Shown here: positions 25,021 through 33,245 of the stretch, piece after piece
Position numbering within the stretch: position 1 is the first letter of the stretch
Layout of the letters: the number at the start of each line of letters is the position of its first letter
Assembly: GCF_007786235.1 (NCBI RefSeq)
Contig: NZ_VNFK01000015.1
Span: forward strand, 57,324 to 121,323
Source: Paenarthrobacter nitroguajacolicus
GTDB lineage: Bacteria > Actinomycetota > Actinomycetes > Actinomycetales > Micrococcaceae
Length of the DNA: 64,000 nucleotides
Direction of reading: 5' to 3'
Notes under the pieces: generated by a model
Database searches by the model: none
The model's input: only the letters and a program-made list of their open reading frames with translations
What the model was told of the DNA's origin: nothing
Made by a program: the position numbers and the translations under genes

Positions 25021-25658
25021 GGCAAACAAACCGTGCACTGAACCGCATCCTGCTTGCCCTCCTGGGCCTTGCACTACTGGGTGCCGGCGCCGCAGTCATC
25101 GCGGCCGGAACCCTGCCGGGAGCAGCGGATACCTGGACAACAATGGCTTCATCCGTCCGCGATTCCGCCCGGAACCTCGTGGACACCGCACCCCTACCGG
25201 ACCCCGTGCGGAGTTGGTGGCTGGTGGCAGGAATCGCGGCGCTGCTGGTGGGGGTCGCCCTCAGCGCGGCCTGGCTCGCCTCCCAAGGCGGGGGACGTAC
25301 TCCACGCCTCGCCGAGCAACAGGACGGGGCTGAGGAACGGGGCGGATCCCAGGGGGCAGGGGACGCCCGCGGCCGGACAGTAGTGGACGTCGGGCTGGTC
25401 TCCACAGCACTCCGGGAAGCCCTCCGCGGGAACCGGGACGTCCTGGCTACGTCCGTTTCGGCGTGGGAGTCACGGCGGGGAACCGCTCTCCGGCTCCGCG
25501 TGGAAGCCCGCAAGGGAAGCTCACCGCGGGAACTTGCCGACACCGCCGAAGAACTCATCCGGGAAATAGATGCCCTGCTGGGACATCCAATCCCCGTCCT
25601 GGTCCGAATTACCAGCGGCGCCCGAACCCAGGTGTCCGGATCGCGACGTGCACGGTAA
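25017..25658 (+). CDS. AmaP-like membrane anchor of the Asp23 system
   Basis: 213 residues. Two helices, about 7-30 (ILLALLGLALLGAGAAVIAA) and about 66-88 (SWWLVAGIAALLVGVALSAA), are joined by a 35-residue external loop. After an acidic linker the C-terminal domain has VVDVGLVSTALREAL, TALRLRVEARKG and IPVLVRIT, an arrangement like the cytoplasmic part of AmaP. In staphylococci AmaP anchors Asp23 to the membrane. Last gene of the 23419-25658 run. Confidence 0.8.
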   Translation: MRQTNRALNRILLALLGLALLGAGAAVIAAGTLPGAADTWTTMASSVRDSARNLVDTAPLPDPVRSWWLVAGIAALLVGVALSAAWLASQGGGRTPRLAEQQDGAEERGGSQGAGDARGRTVVDVGLVSTALREALRGNRDVLATSVSAWESRRGTALRLRVEARKGSSPRELADTAEELIREIDALLGHPIPVLVRITSGARTQVSGSRRAR

Positions 25659-25734
25659 CCGCTGGAACGCATTTCTCTCCACCAAACCATGCGCGGCACC
25701 ACAGAGCACGCGCCTGAAAAGAAAAGGGAACACC

Positions 25735-25965
25735 ATGGGAATCAACGACAAAATCAACAACGCCGCCGCCGAGCACCTTGGCGCGGCGAAGGAAGGTGCC
25801 GGAAAACTGACCGGCGACCAGTCGCTGGAGCGTGAAGGCCAGCACGATCAGGCCCAGGCAAAACTCCAGCAAGCAGGTGAGAAGGTCAAGGACGCTGCCG
25901 CCGACATCGGTGACAACATCAAGGATGCCGCCCAGAAGCTCAAAGAGGGCTTCACCAGGAAGTAG
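25735..25965 (+). CDS. CsbD family stress protein (second copy)
   Basis: 76 residues. It has the CsbD hallmark: an N-terminal NDKINNAAAEHLGAAKEGAG, GDQSLEREGQHDQAQAKLQQ, then a helical Lys/Asp-rich end (DAADIG-like, then AAQKLKEG). Paralogue of the gene at 16967. The ATG follows GAAAAGGGAACACC. It lies between the AmaP gene and the ECF sigma gene, with a terminator behind it, so it can be expressed separately. Confidence 0.92.
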   Translation: MGINDKINNAAAEHLGAAKEGAGKLTGDQSLEREGQHDQAQAKLQQAGEKVKDAAADIGDNIKDAAQKLKEGFTRK

Positions 25966-25974
25966 GCCTTTCCC

Positions 25975-26007
25975 GGGCCGGCACCGCAGCGATTGCGGGG
26001 CCGGCCC
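25975..26007 (+). terminator. Hairpin terminator after the second csbD-like gene
   Basis: GGGCCGGC at 25975-25982 pairs with GCCGGCCC at 26000-26007, and the inner CCGCA/TGCGG extends it. The stem is followed by CCTTTCC. Confidence 0.75.
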
Positions 26008-26047
26008 CTTTCCACCATGACCCTCGACCCCACTGGGAAGGTAGAAC

Positions 26048-26632
26048 GTGACTGGTTCACCCGCGGCGCAGCACCAACTGGACCTCGTTCCGGATGCCTT
26101 GCTGGCCGGCCGGGCAGCAGATGGTGACACGGCAGCTTTCGAAGCGCTCGCACGTCGACACGGCCCACTGATGCGCGCCACCGCCCGCCGGTTGACGGGC
26201 AGCCTCGCCGACGCCGATGACGTGGTCCAGGAAACGCTGGTGCAGGCATGGAAGCAGATGGACACCCTGAGGGAGCCTGCCGCCGTCAAAGGCTGGCTCT
26301 TGAGGATCCTTGGTAGCCGCAGCATCGACCACCTCAGGAAACGACGCAACCACGTGGATCTGGACCACGTGGAAAGCCCGCGCGATGACAGCCCCCGGAC
26401 GGGAACCCAGGATCCGGAAAACAACGCCGTCAACGCCTCGCGGGTGGAAGCGCTCAAGGCCGCGCTCGCCGCACTCCCCGAGGAGCAACGACGCTGTTGG
26501 GTACTCAAGGAATTCAATGACCAGAGCTACGAGGAGATTGCGCTGACGTTGAACATCAGCCCCGCCAGTGTCCGAGGCCGGTTGGCCCGGGCACGGATCA
26601 CGCTCGCACGCACCATGGAGGAATGGCGATGA
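26048..26632 (+). CDS. ECF-type RNA polymerase sigma factor
   Basis: 194 residues from a GTG preceded by GGGAAGGTAGAAC. Region 2 at about 25-95 has FEALARRHGPLMRATARRL and the DADDVVQETLVQAWKQ core; region 4 at about 130-185 has LPEEQRRCWVLKEFNDQSYE and the HTH IALTLNISPASVRGRLARAR. The region between them is a short Asp/Pro-rich linker, as normal for ECF factors. The next gene overlaps its stop (ATGA) and carries an anti-sigma-type zinc motif, so the pair probably forms a sigma/anti-sigma switch for the envelope-stress locus. Confidence 0.93.
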   Translation: MTGSPAAQHQLDLVPDALLAGRAADGDTAAFEALARRHGPLMRATARRLTGSLADADDVVQETLVQAWKQMDTLREPAAVKGWLLRILGSRSIDHLRKRRNHVDLDHVESPRDDSPRTGTQDPENNAVNASRVEALKAALAALPEEQRRCWVLKEFNDQSYEEIALTLNISPASVRGRLARARITLARTMEEWR

Positions 26633-27261
26633 ACACCCCCAACGACACCCTCGACTGCGGGCACAGCCTTGCGGATCTCAGTGCCTATCTGGATACGGGA
26701 CAGATTGATGATCCCGCGCACCTGGAGAGGTGCCCCGAATGCCAGGCCGCACTGGCCTCCCTGCGCAACCTCTCCCAACTCGGCGGGGATTTGCTCCGGT
26801 CCGATGTAGCAGACGCGGGCTCAGGCAACGACGACTGGATGCAGTCCATCCTGGACAACCTGCGCTTGGAACTGCGGCCCGGACGGAGCATTCCCTTGCA
26901 GGCGGAACACCCGGATGACACGCTGTGGGAATCCGAAGGAGCGGTCTCGGCCTTGATCCGGTCCGTGGCCGACGCACTCCCGGGGACTGCGGCCGGCAAG
27001 TGCCGGCTGCAGGGAGAGGTGACCATCATGGGAGCCCCCATCACGGTGGAGGTGGAAGTAGCCGTGGTGTACGGACACCCCATGGAAGAACGCGCAGCCG
27101 CCCTCCGTGACGAGCTGGCGAGGACGCTGGCAACCCAGACAGAACTGAACATCCAGACCATCAACATCACCGTGACGGACGTCCTCGAGCCGCCGGCACC
27201 GGTCCAGCCCACCGATACACCTGCCACCACAGATCCGCTGAACACGGAGGACCAGCCATGA
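26629..27261 (+). CDS. Putative zinc-binding anti-sigma factor fused to an Asp23-like domain
   Basis: 210 residues. The N-terminus has a ZAS-type motif: Cys10 and His12, a YLDTG helix, then His31-x3-Cys35-x2-Cys38 (HLERCPECQ), the pattern of zinc-binding anti-sigma factors. There is no membrane segment. After a linker, residues about 105-190 look like an Asp23/Gls24 domain (GEVTIMGAPITVEVEVAVVY, HPMEERAAALRDELA, IQTINITVTDV). The ATG at 26629 overlaps the sigma stop and has GGAGG 7 bases upstream. The combination implies an anti-sigma factor that senses the Asp23 layer; this is inference. Confidence 0.82.
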   Translation: MNTPNDTLDCGHSLADLSAYLDTGQIDDPAHLERCPECQAALASLRNLSQLGGDLLRSDVADAGSGNDDWMQSILDNLRLELRPGRSIPLQAEHPDDTLWESEGAVSALIRSVADALPGTAAGKCRLQGEVTIMGAPITVEVEVAVVYGHPMEERAAALRDELARTLATQTELNIQTINITVTDVLEPPAPVQPTDTPATTDPLNTEDQP

Positions 27262-27620
27262 CGGAGTTTTTGGAAGCCGCGAACACTTCCCCTGTGGGCG
27301 GGTCGGCAGCCGTGTCAACCGCCCTGGCCGAGGAACTGCTCGGCCTCGTCCAGGCGGTCGAGGGGGTCCACTCGGTCTATCCCGCCCAGCCATTGTGGCA
27401 GTCCATAGCCGGTGCCGCCCTGGCTGCGGTCACCGGAGAGAAACTTCCGCTGATCGGCCTGGTCGAGACCGGCGACACACTGGCCGTGAAAGTCAGGATC
27501 GGAGTGAGTGCTTCCCACCCTGCTCCGGCCGTGACCCGCAAAGCAGCCGGGGCGATCCGCAGGCACCTTCTCCCCCGGGCCGCCGTCGTCGAGATTTCCG
27601 TGGTGCAGCTGGGCAGTTAG
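27258..27620 (+). CDS. Asp23-like small protein downstream of the sigma/anti-sigma pair
   Basis: 120 residues. Segments LLGLVQAVEGVHSVYPAQPL, DTLAVKVRIGVS, HPAPAVTRKAAGAIRRHL and AVVEISVVQLG follow the strand-helix order of an Asp23 domain but with short loops. It overlaps the previous gene by 4 bases. Probably the last gene of the sigma-factor operon and a partner of the Asp23 proteins; no direct evidence for function. Confidence 0.7.
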   Translation: MTEFLEAANTSPVGGSAAVSTALAEELLGLVQAVEGVHSVYPAQPLWQSIAGAALAAVTGEKLPLIGLVETGDTLAVKVRIGVSASHPAPAVTRKAAGAIRRHLLPRAAVVEISVVQLGS

Positions 27621-27649
27621 GCAACGGGCGTCCAAGTCGCCGGGTTCTG

Positions 27650-27681
27650 GTTCATAATGAACAAACTGAACACAAGTGAAC
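27650..27681. promoter_or_regulatory. Operator candidate upstream of the DeoR/LacI hybrid regulator gene
   Basis: GTTCAT-A-ATGAAC at 27650-27662 is a perfect palindrome. AAGTGAAC at 27674-27681 is a further half site. The inverse GTTCACTT occurs at 28839-28846 before the transporter operon, so one regulator may bind both. Confidence 0.5.
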
Positions 27682-27700
27682 TTGATAGGCGGACACCTGC

Positions 27701-28804
27701 ATGCTGACCGAGGATCGTCAACAGCTCATCCTGAGGGAACTCGCCCTGAACGGTTCCCTCAATGCCAGCGAATTCGCGGCGAAACTGGGTACCTCCGGGA
27801 TGACCGTGCGGCGGGACCTTGCGGTGCTCGCGGAGCAGGGCCTGCTGGAAAGGGTCCACGGCGGCGCCATCCCGGTGGGTGGCAAACCGTCCGCTGGACC
27901 CGCGACGCAGCCCTCCACATCCTGGCGTCCGGGCGGGAGAAGGCCCCTGGCGACCATCGGGATGATCGTGCCGTCGGCGTCGTACTATTTCCCGGGCGTT
28001 ATCCGCGGCGCTGAAGCCGCCGCGCAGGAAGCGGGCGTCCGCTTGGTGCTGGGCGTCACCAACTATTCGGACGCGGAAGAGCGGCGGCAGCTGCGGCGGC
28101 TCTACGAACACGGCGTGGATGGAATCCTCATCACTCCCAGCGGACAATCGTTGGCAGGTACCGAAACTCTGGAGCTGCTGGCCGAGGCGGAGGTGCCGGT
28201 GGTAGTGGTGGAACGGTCCATCGACGACGCCCTGGACCACGGCCGGCTCGAAGCCGTGCGGAGCGACCATGTCCGCGGCTCGGAGATCGCCGTGAACCAC
28301 CTGTTGGGCCTCGGGCACCAGAAAGTCGCTATTTGCCTGCGTGAGAACAGCCCCACCGCCCCGCAACTCATCGAGGGCTTCCACCTGGCCATGCAACGGG
28401 CCGGACATGCCCGCGATGACTCGATGGTGCGTGCCATGTCCCGCGCCCAAAACGATCCCCAGGCCCACCGTGAACTGGTGGACCGGATCCTCGATTGGTG
28501 CGCATCAGCGGAGGTGACGGCCGCCGTTGTCCACACCGACGAGGACGCGCTCCAGTTCGTCAGCGCGTGCCTGGAACGGCAGATCCGCGTGCCGGAAGAC
28601 TTCGCCATCGTCTCCTACGACGACGAGATCGCCGCCCTCGGCGCCGTCCCGCTCACCGCTGTGGCACCGCCAAAATACGACGTCGGCCACCAGGCTTTGG
28701 TGATGTGCCTGAGCCGCATCGGGGCGCGGCGCGGAAGCACGTCCGCGCTGCAGCGGGTGAACCTGTCCCCGGCGTTGGAAGTGCGCGGCTCCACGCAGGT
28801 GTAA
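27701..28804 (+). CDS. Hybrid transcriptional regulator: DeoR-type HTH with LacI-type sugar-binding domain
   Basis: 367 residues. Residues 1-60 are a DeoR winged HTH (LILRELALNGSLNASEFAAK, TVRRDLAVLAEQGLLERVHG). From about residue 85 the protein is a LacI/PBP1-type domain: ATIGMIVPSASYYFPGVIRG, YEHGVDGILITPSG, VVVVERSIDD, and FAIVSYDDEIAAL near the end. So the DNA reader of one family is joined to the ligand sensor of another. It is immediately upstream of the ABC transporter operon and is likely its sugar-responsive repressor. Palindromes with TGAACA sequences flank it on both sides. Confidence 0.9.
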   Translation: MLTEDRQQLILRELALNGSLNASEFAAKLGTSGMTVRRDLAVLAEQGLLERVHGGAIPVGGKPSAGPATQPSTSWRPGGRRPLATIGMIVPSASYYFPGVIRGAEAAAQEAGVRLVLGVTNYSDAEERRQLRRLYEHGVDGILITPSGQSLAGTETLELLAEAEVPVVVVERSIDDALDHGRLEAVRSDHVRGSEIAVNHLLGLGHQKVAICLRENSPTAPQLIEGFHLAMQRAGHARDDSMVRAMSRAQNDPQAHRELVDRILDWCASAEVTAAVVHTDEDALQFVSACLERQIRVPEDFAIVSYDDEIAALGAVPLTAVAPPKYDVGHQALVMCLSRIGARRGSTSALQRVNLSPALEVRGSTQV

Positions 28805-28838
28805 CCCCCAGGGCGCCCCGAGCCGATTGTTTATTTCT

Positions 28839-28862
28839 GTTCACTTTGTTGATGATGTTCAT
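28839..28862. promoter_or_regulatory. Operator candidate upstream of the ABC transporter operon
   Basis: GTTCACTT at 28839-28846 and a second GTTCAT at 28857-28862 lie in an AT-rich stretch 85-105 bases before the binding-protein gene. They match the half sites at 27650-27681 before the regulator gene. Confidence 0.45.
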
Positions 28863-28945
28863 TTTTGTGGATTTCATGGTGGTAGTCCAAAAGTGCCCTC
28901 AGAGCACACCACGACTTCGCATCGTGAACTTCAAAGGAGAACAGA

Positions 28946-30259
28946 ATGAAGCGTCGCCAGCTTCTGCTCGGAGCAGTCAGCCTGATGGCCAGTGCCGCCC
29001 TGGTCACCGGTTGTGGCAGTACCCCGTCCGCCACGTCCGCCCCCACGGCCACGGAAGATCCCAGCGGCACCATCACGTTCTGGTCGTCCATGGCCGGAAT
29101 GGACAAGGTGGCCGCCGCGTTCAACGCAAGCCAAAGCAAGATCAAGGTTAACTTCGAAACCATCCCCAACGGTGGTGCCGGCGGTTACGCCAAGCTGTCC
29201 ACCGCGATCACGGCGGGCAATGGCCCTGATGTTGCCACCATCGAATACCCGCAGCTGCCGCAGTTCGTCAGCAACGGCCAGCTCCAGCCACTGGACGGGC
29301 TTATCAACAAGGCCGAAACCGTGGACAAGCTCACGGATGAGACCAAGGCCTTGGTGCAGTTCGGCGACCAGACCTACGCCCTGCCCTATGACGCAGCCCC
29401 CATGATCATGTGGTACCGCAAGGACATGCTGGACAAGGCCGGCGTCGGGACACCCAAGACCTGGGAGGACTTCGAAGAAGCCGGAAAGAAGCTCAAGGCC
29501 GTTGCGCCGGAGGCCTACCTGGCAAGCTTCAACCCGAACGAAGCAGCACTGACCGCAGCCCTGTCATGGCAGGCCGGGGCAAAGTGGTTCGGCACCGAAG
29601 GCGACAGCTGGAAGGTGGGCGTGAACGACGCCGCCACGCAGAAGGTGGCCACGTACTGGCAGAAGCTGATCGACCAGAAGATCGTCAAGGTCCAGCAGTC
29701 CTTCAGTGACGAATGGTCCGCAGACTTGGCCAGTGGCGCCGTCGTGGGTGTCCTTGGCGCCAACTGGAGCGCGACCGGCATCCAGAAGCGCACCGAAGCC
29801 AGCGGCCAGAAAGGCCAGTGGATCGCTGCCGAGGCCCCCAATTGGGGAACCCCAGCGGATGCGTTCTACGGCGGCTCCAGCTTCAACATCACCAAAAGCA
29901 GCAAGAATCCGGCCGCCGCGGCCAAGTTCGTCGAATACCTGGCTACCAGCCAGGACGCCATCAAGGCCCGCGGCAACACCGGTTCTGCCTTCCTGGCCTT
30001 CCCGGGGCTGACGCCCGTAGCGCAGCAAGCGTTCGACGCCAGCTACTTCGGCAACGACATCTACGCCGTCTTCGACAAGGCCTACTCCACCATTACCCCG
30101 GGCTGGCAGTGGGGTCCCAACTGGGACATCACCAACACAGCGCTGAAGGACGCCTACGGCAAGCTGACCACCGGCGGCAAGGTTCTTGAAGCCGTGGACA
30201 CTGCCCAGACCGCGACGGTAGCCGGGCTCAAGCAGAGCGGCCTCTCCGTCAAGGAGTAG
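28946..30259 (+). CDS. ABC transporter substrate-binding lipoprotein, sugar type (family 1)
   Basis: 437 residues. Signal peptide KRRQLLLGAVSLMASAALVT ends in a lipobox (VTGC), so it is anchored outside the membrane. The mature protein has TITFWSSMAG, GNGPDVATIEYPQLPQFV, YALPYDAAPMIMWYRKDML, and SSFNITKSSKNPAAAAKFVE, all typical of family 1 oligosaccharide-binding proteins. ATG after AAAGGAGAACAG. First gene of a transporter operon with two permeases. No ATPase gene is present, as usual where a shared MsmK/MsiK-type ATPase is used. Ligand unknown. Confidence 0.93.
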   Translation: MKRRQLLLGAVSLMASAALVTGCGSTPSATSAPTATEDPSGTITFWSSMAGMDKVAAAFNASQSKIKVNFETIPNGGAGGYAKLSTAITAGNGPDVATIEYPQLPQFVSNGQLQPLDGLINKAETVDKLTDETKALVQFGDQTYALPYDAAPMIMWYRKDMLDKAGVGTPKTWEDFEEAGKKLKAVAPEAYLASFNPNEAALTAALSWQAGAKWFGTEGDSWKVGVNDAATQKVATYWQKLIDQKIVKVQQSFSDEWSADLASGAVVGVLGANWSATGIQKRTEASGQKGQWIAAEAPNWGTPADAFYGGSSFNITKSSKNPAAAAKFVEYLATSQDAIKARGNTGSAFLAFPGLTPVAQQAFDASYFGNDIYAVFDKAYSTITPGWQWGPNWDITNTALKDAYGKLTTGGKVLEAVDTAQTATVAGLKQSGLSVKE

Positions 30260-30267
30260 GCCCGAAC

Positions 30268-30299
30268 GGCGGGGGCTTCGGGACCACGAAGCCCCCGCC
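30268..30299 (+). other. mRNA hairpin between binding-protein and permease genes
   Basis: GGCGGGGGCTTC at 30268-30279 pairs with GAAGCCCCCGCC at 30288-30299 around an 8-base loop. No U tract follows. Such hairpins commonly protect the more abundant binding-protein mRNA or partly stop transcription before the permease genes. Confidence 0.65.
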
Positions 30300-30313
30300 C
30301 GAGGAGAGTAATC

Positions 30314-31255
30314 ATGGCTACGCAAATACCCACCACAACAGGCGCCGCGAGTACCCGCAAGCAACGCGCAATGTCCGGAACGGGCGGCCGTACGGCGGCA
30401 CTGTTCCTCACACCATTCTTCGCAGTCTTCGCACTCGCGATGGTGGCACCCGTTATCTACTCGATTGTGCTCAGCTTCTTCGCCCAGCAGAAGTCCGGGC
30501 TGGGCTTCGGCGAAGCCAAGACCTCATTCGTCGGCCTCGAGAACTACTTCCAAGTACTGCAGTCGGAGAGCTTCGTGGGCGGTATTGGCCGCCTGGCCAT
30601 GTACTGCGCGCTCTACATCCCCTGCATGGTGGGCGGCGCCTTGGCGTTCGCGCTCCTCCTGGACGCGGCCGTCGCGCGTGCCCGGAAGCTCTTCCAGCTC
30701 CTGGTCTTCCTCCCCCACGCTGTGCCCGGCGTCATCGCTGCCTTGATCTGGGCCTACCTCTACACTCCGGGTGTCAGCCCGATCGTCTCCGTCCTGGAAA
30801 GCGGCGGTATTGAACTGAACTTCCTGGACAACCAGATGATTTTGCCGTCCATTGTGAATATCGCAGTGTGGGAGTGGACCGGCTACAACGTGATCGTGCT
30901 CTTCACCGCCCTTCAGGCTGTCCCGCGGGAGATCCTGGAAGCTGCCCGCGTGGACGGCGCAGGCGAAATCCGCGCGGCGCTCAGCATCAAACTGCCTTTG
31001 ATCCTCCCGGCCCTGAGCGTGATCATGTTGTTCACCGTGATCGGCACCCTCCAGCTGTTCACCGAGCCGTCGATCATCTCGAAGGCCACGGCCTCCGTCA
31101 CCAGCACCTGGGTGCCGAACATGTGGGCCTACGACGCCGCGTTCAACCGGCACAACCTCAACCAGGCCGCAGCTGCCTCCATCATCATCGCGCTCATGGC
31201 CGCCGTGCTGTCCTGGGCCGTTACCCGCTTCAGCTCAAGGATGAACAAAGCATGA
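30314..31255 (+). CDS. ABC transporter permease, MalF-type
   Basis: 313 residues, six predicted helices. FLTPFFAVFALAMVAPVIYS is the first. The conserved EAA loop reads EAARVDGAGEIRAALSIKLP, at about residue 210-230, and contacts the ATPase. It follows the binding-protein gene by 54 bases, and its stop overlaps the next permease gene by ATGA. Together with the next gene it forms the membrane channel. Confidence 0.94.
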   Translation: MATQIPTTTGAASTRKQRAMSGTGGRTAALFLTPFFAVFALAMVAPVIYSIVLSFFAQQKSGLGFGEAKTSFVGLENYFQVLQSESFVGGIGRLAMYCALYIPCMVGGALAFALLLDAAVARARKLFQLLVFLPHAVPGVIAALIWAYLYTPGVSPIVSVLESGGIELNFLDNQMILPSIVNIAVWEWTGYNVIVLFTALQAVPREILEAARVDGAGEIRAALSIKLPLILPALSVIMLFTVIGTLQLFTEPSIISKATASVTSTWVPNMWAYDAAFNRHNLNQAAAASIIIALMAAVLSWAVTRFSSRMNKA

Positions 31256-32163
31256 GCACCTCAACGTTGTCCCGCCCCAGGGCCTCGACCCCCGCCGGGC
31301 CACCGAAGAGGCGTCGGGCTGCCCGCAACGGCGGCTTCGCCAGTTCGTTTACCGTGAATGCCCTGCTGATTCTGGGCTGCGCGTACATGGTTCTCCCGGT
31401 GGTGTGGTTGTTCTTCGCCTCCACCAAGAACACCGCGGACCTCTACGGAACTGCTGCCTACGCTTTTGGGGAGCCGGCCTTCTTCGACAACATCGCGGCA
31501 GTGCTGAACCAGGACGGCGGGGTCTTCCTCCGTTGGATGGCAAACTCCATGTTCTACGCGGCCTTCGGAGCGGTCTTCGGCGGGCTCATCTCCGTCATGG
31601 CCGGCTACGCCTTCGACAAGTTCCAGTTCCGCGGCAAGGATTCATTCTTCGGGATCGTCCTGGTAGGCGTCCTGATTCCCAACACTGCAACCGTCCTGCC
31701 GATGTACCTGCTGGCCTCGGTGTTCGGCATCACCAACACCATCTGGGCCATCCTCATCCCGGTTTTGTGCAACCCGTTCGGCGTGTACCTGGCCAGGGTC
31801 TACTCGGCCGCTTACGTCCCCGCCGAAACCCTCGAAGCGGCCCGCGTGGACGGAGCCGGACCCATCCGGTCCTTCTTCTCCCTGGGCCTGCCCATGATGA
31901 TGCCCGGCTACATCACCATCGCCCTGTTCCAGTTCGTGGGCGTCTGGAACAACTTCATGCTCCCGCTGGTGATGCTCCAGGACCAGCAACTGCTGCCCGT
32001 CAGCGTGGGCATCTCCATCTGGCAGGGCTACTCCATCCCGCAGCCTGAGTTCACCCCCATGGTCATCACAGGATCCCTCCTCTCGATCGTTCCGTTGCTG
32101 GTGGCCTTCATCATGCTGCAGCGCTTCTGGAAGTCCGGCCTCACCGCAGGGAGCGTCAAATGA
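31252..32163 (+). CDS. ABC transporter permease, MalG-type
   Basis: 303 residues. A basic N-terminal 30 residues precede helix 1 (NALLILGCAYMVLPVVWLFF). The EAA loop is EAARVDGAGPIRSFFSLGLP. The ending SIVPLLVAFIMLQRFWKSGL is the usual MalG-type C-terminus. It starts in the stop of the first permease gene, and its own stop overlaps the dehydrogenase start (ATGA). Confidence 0.94.
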   Translation: MSTSTLSRPRASTPAGPPKRRRAARNGGFASSFTVNALLILGCAYMVLPVVWLFFASTKNTADLYGTAAYAFGEPAFFDNIAAVLNQDGGVFLRWMANSMFYAAFGAVFGGLISVMAGYAFDKFQFRGKDSFFGIVLVGVLIPNTATVLPMYLLASVFGITNTIWAILIPVLCNPFGVYLARVYSAAYVPAETLEAARVDGAGPIRSFFSLGLPMMMPGYITIALFQFVGVWNNFMLPLVMLQDQQLLPVSVGISIWQGYSIPQPEFTPMVITGSLLSIVPLLVAFIMLQRFWKSGLTAGSVK

Positions 32164-33164
32164 CCTTGAATGTCGCCTTGGCCATGCCCGCCCATACGGC
32201 ACGGGCAGTGTTTCCGCCGCGCAGCCTTGACCCGTTGGAACCAGCCTTGAACCTGCTCAGCCGCGAACCGATCCAGGATTTTGGGTCGGTGCCGGGCCGT
32301 TCCATGCTCGCAGAAGCAGACATCCTCATCACCGGGTGGGGCTGTCCGATGATCGACGACGCTGTCCTGGATGCAGCACCCCGCCTGCGGTACGTCCTGC
32401 ATGCCGCAGGCAGCGTGAAACACCACATCGGCGACGCATGCTGGGAACGCGGCATCCAGATCAGCTCGGCTGCGGATGCCAACGCCATCCCCGTGGCCGA
32501 GTACACCGTGGCCATGATCGTCCTGGCCAACAAGCGCGTCCTTCAGATCGCCCGCGCCCTGCACACCACGCGGACCGATGTCCTTGCTGAGCAGCTCTTC
32601 CCGGACATGGGCAACTACCGCAAACGCGTAGGAATCATTGGTGCCTCGAAGATCGGCCGGCACGTTATCCGGCTGCTCGCGCCGTATGATCTGGACGTCG
32701 TGGTCTCGGACCCCTACCTGTCCCCGGCTGAGGCTGCGGCCCTTGGTGTCGGGCTTGTCAGCCTGGACCAGCTCGTGGCGAGCAGCGACATCGTAAGCCT
32801 CCACGCGCCGTCGTTACCCTCCACCAAGAACCTCTTGCACGCCGGACTGATCGAACGGATGCAGCCCGGCGCCACGTTCATCAACACCTCGCGCGGTGAA
32901 CTGGTGGACCAGGACGCGCTGCTCGTCCGGGTGGAACAAGGTGACTTGTACGCGATCCTGGACGTCACCACCCCGTGGGTGTTGCCCGCCGAATCCCGGT
33001 TCTACACGCACCCCAACGTGCTGCTCACCCCGCACGTAGCCGGGTCCCTCGGCAACGAACTCGAGCGGATGGCTGCGAGCGCGGTAAACGAAGCCCTGCG
33101 CCTGTCCCGCCGGGAGGAGTTGCGGTTCCGGGTGAAGGCGGAGGATCTCGCCTTCACGGCCTAG
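32160..33164 (+). CDS. D-2-hydroxyacid dehydrogenase family protein with altered catalytic Glu
   Basis: 334 residues. The NAD-binding part has VGIIGASKIGRHVIRLLAPY and SDPYLSP; the substrate part has catalytic Arg in NTSRGELVD and His in TPHVAGS. The segment LDVTTPWVLPAES, where the family normally has a Glu (DVxxxEPLP), has Trp at the Glu position, so the His-Glu relay seems lost. Last gene of the sugar ABC operon, overlapping the permease by 4 bases. It may reduce or bind a sugar-derived 2-oxo acid; activity is uncertain because of the missing Glu. Confidence 0.87.
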   Translation: MTLNVALAMPAHTARAVFPPRSLDPLEPALNLLSREPIQDFGSVPGRSMLAEADILITGWGCPMIDDAVLDAAPRLRYVLHAAGSVKHHIGDACWERGIQISSAADANAIPVAEYTVAMIVLANKRVLQIARALHTTRTDVLAEQLFPDMGNYRKRVGIIGASKIGRHVIRLLAPYDLDVVVSDPYLSPAEAAALGVGLVSLDQLVASSDIVSLHAPSLPSTKNLLHAGLIERMQPGATFINTSRGELVDQDALLVRVEQGDLYAILDVTTPWVLPAESRFYTHPNVLLTPHVAGSLGNELERMAASAVNEALRLSRREELRFRVKAEDLAFTA

Positions 33165-33190
33165 GCGAGCCGGCACGCGGCTGACAAAGA

Positions 33191-33220
33191 CGCACGACGG
33201 CGACCTCCCGCCGTCGTGCG
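33191..33220. terminator. Bidirectional terminator, CGACGGCG family, copy 1
   Basis: CGCACGACGGCG at 33191-33202 pairs perfectly with CGCCGTCGTGCG at 33209-33220 around ACCTCC, followed by TTGTG. It lies between two convergent genes (ends 33164 and 33246). Confidence 0.8.
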
Positions 33221-33245
33221 TTGTGCCGTCCCCGATGTGGGCTGC

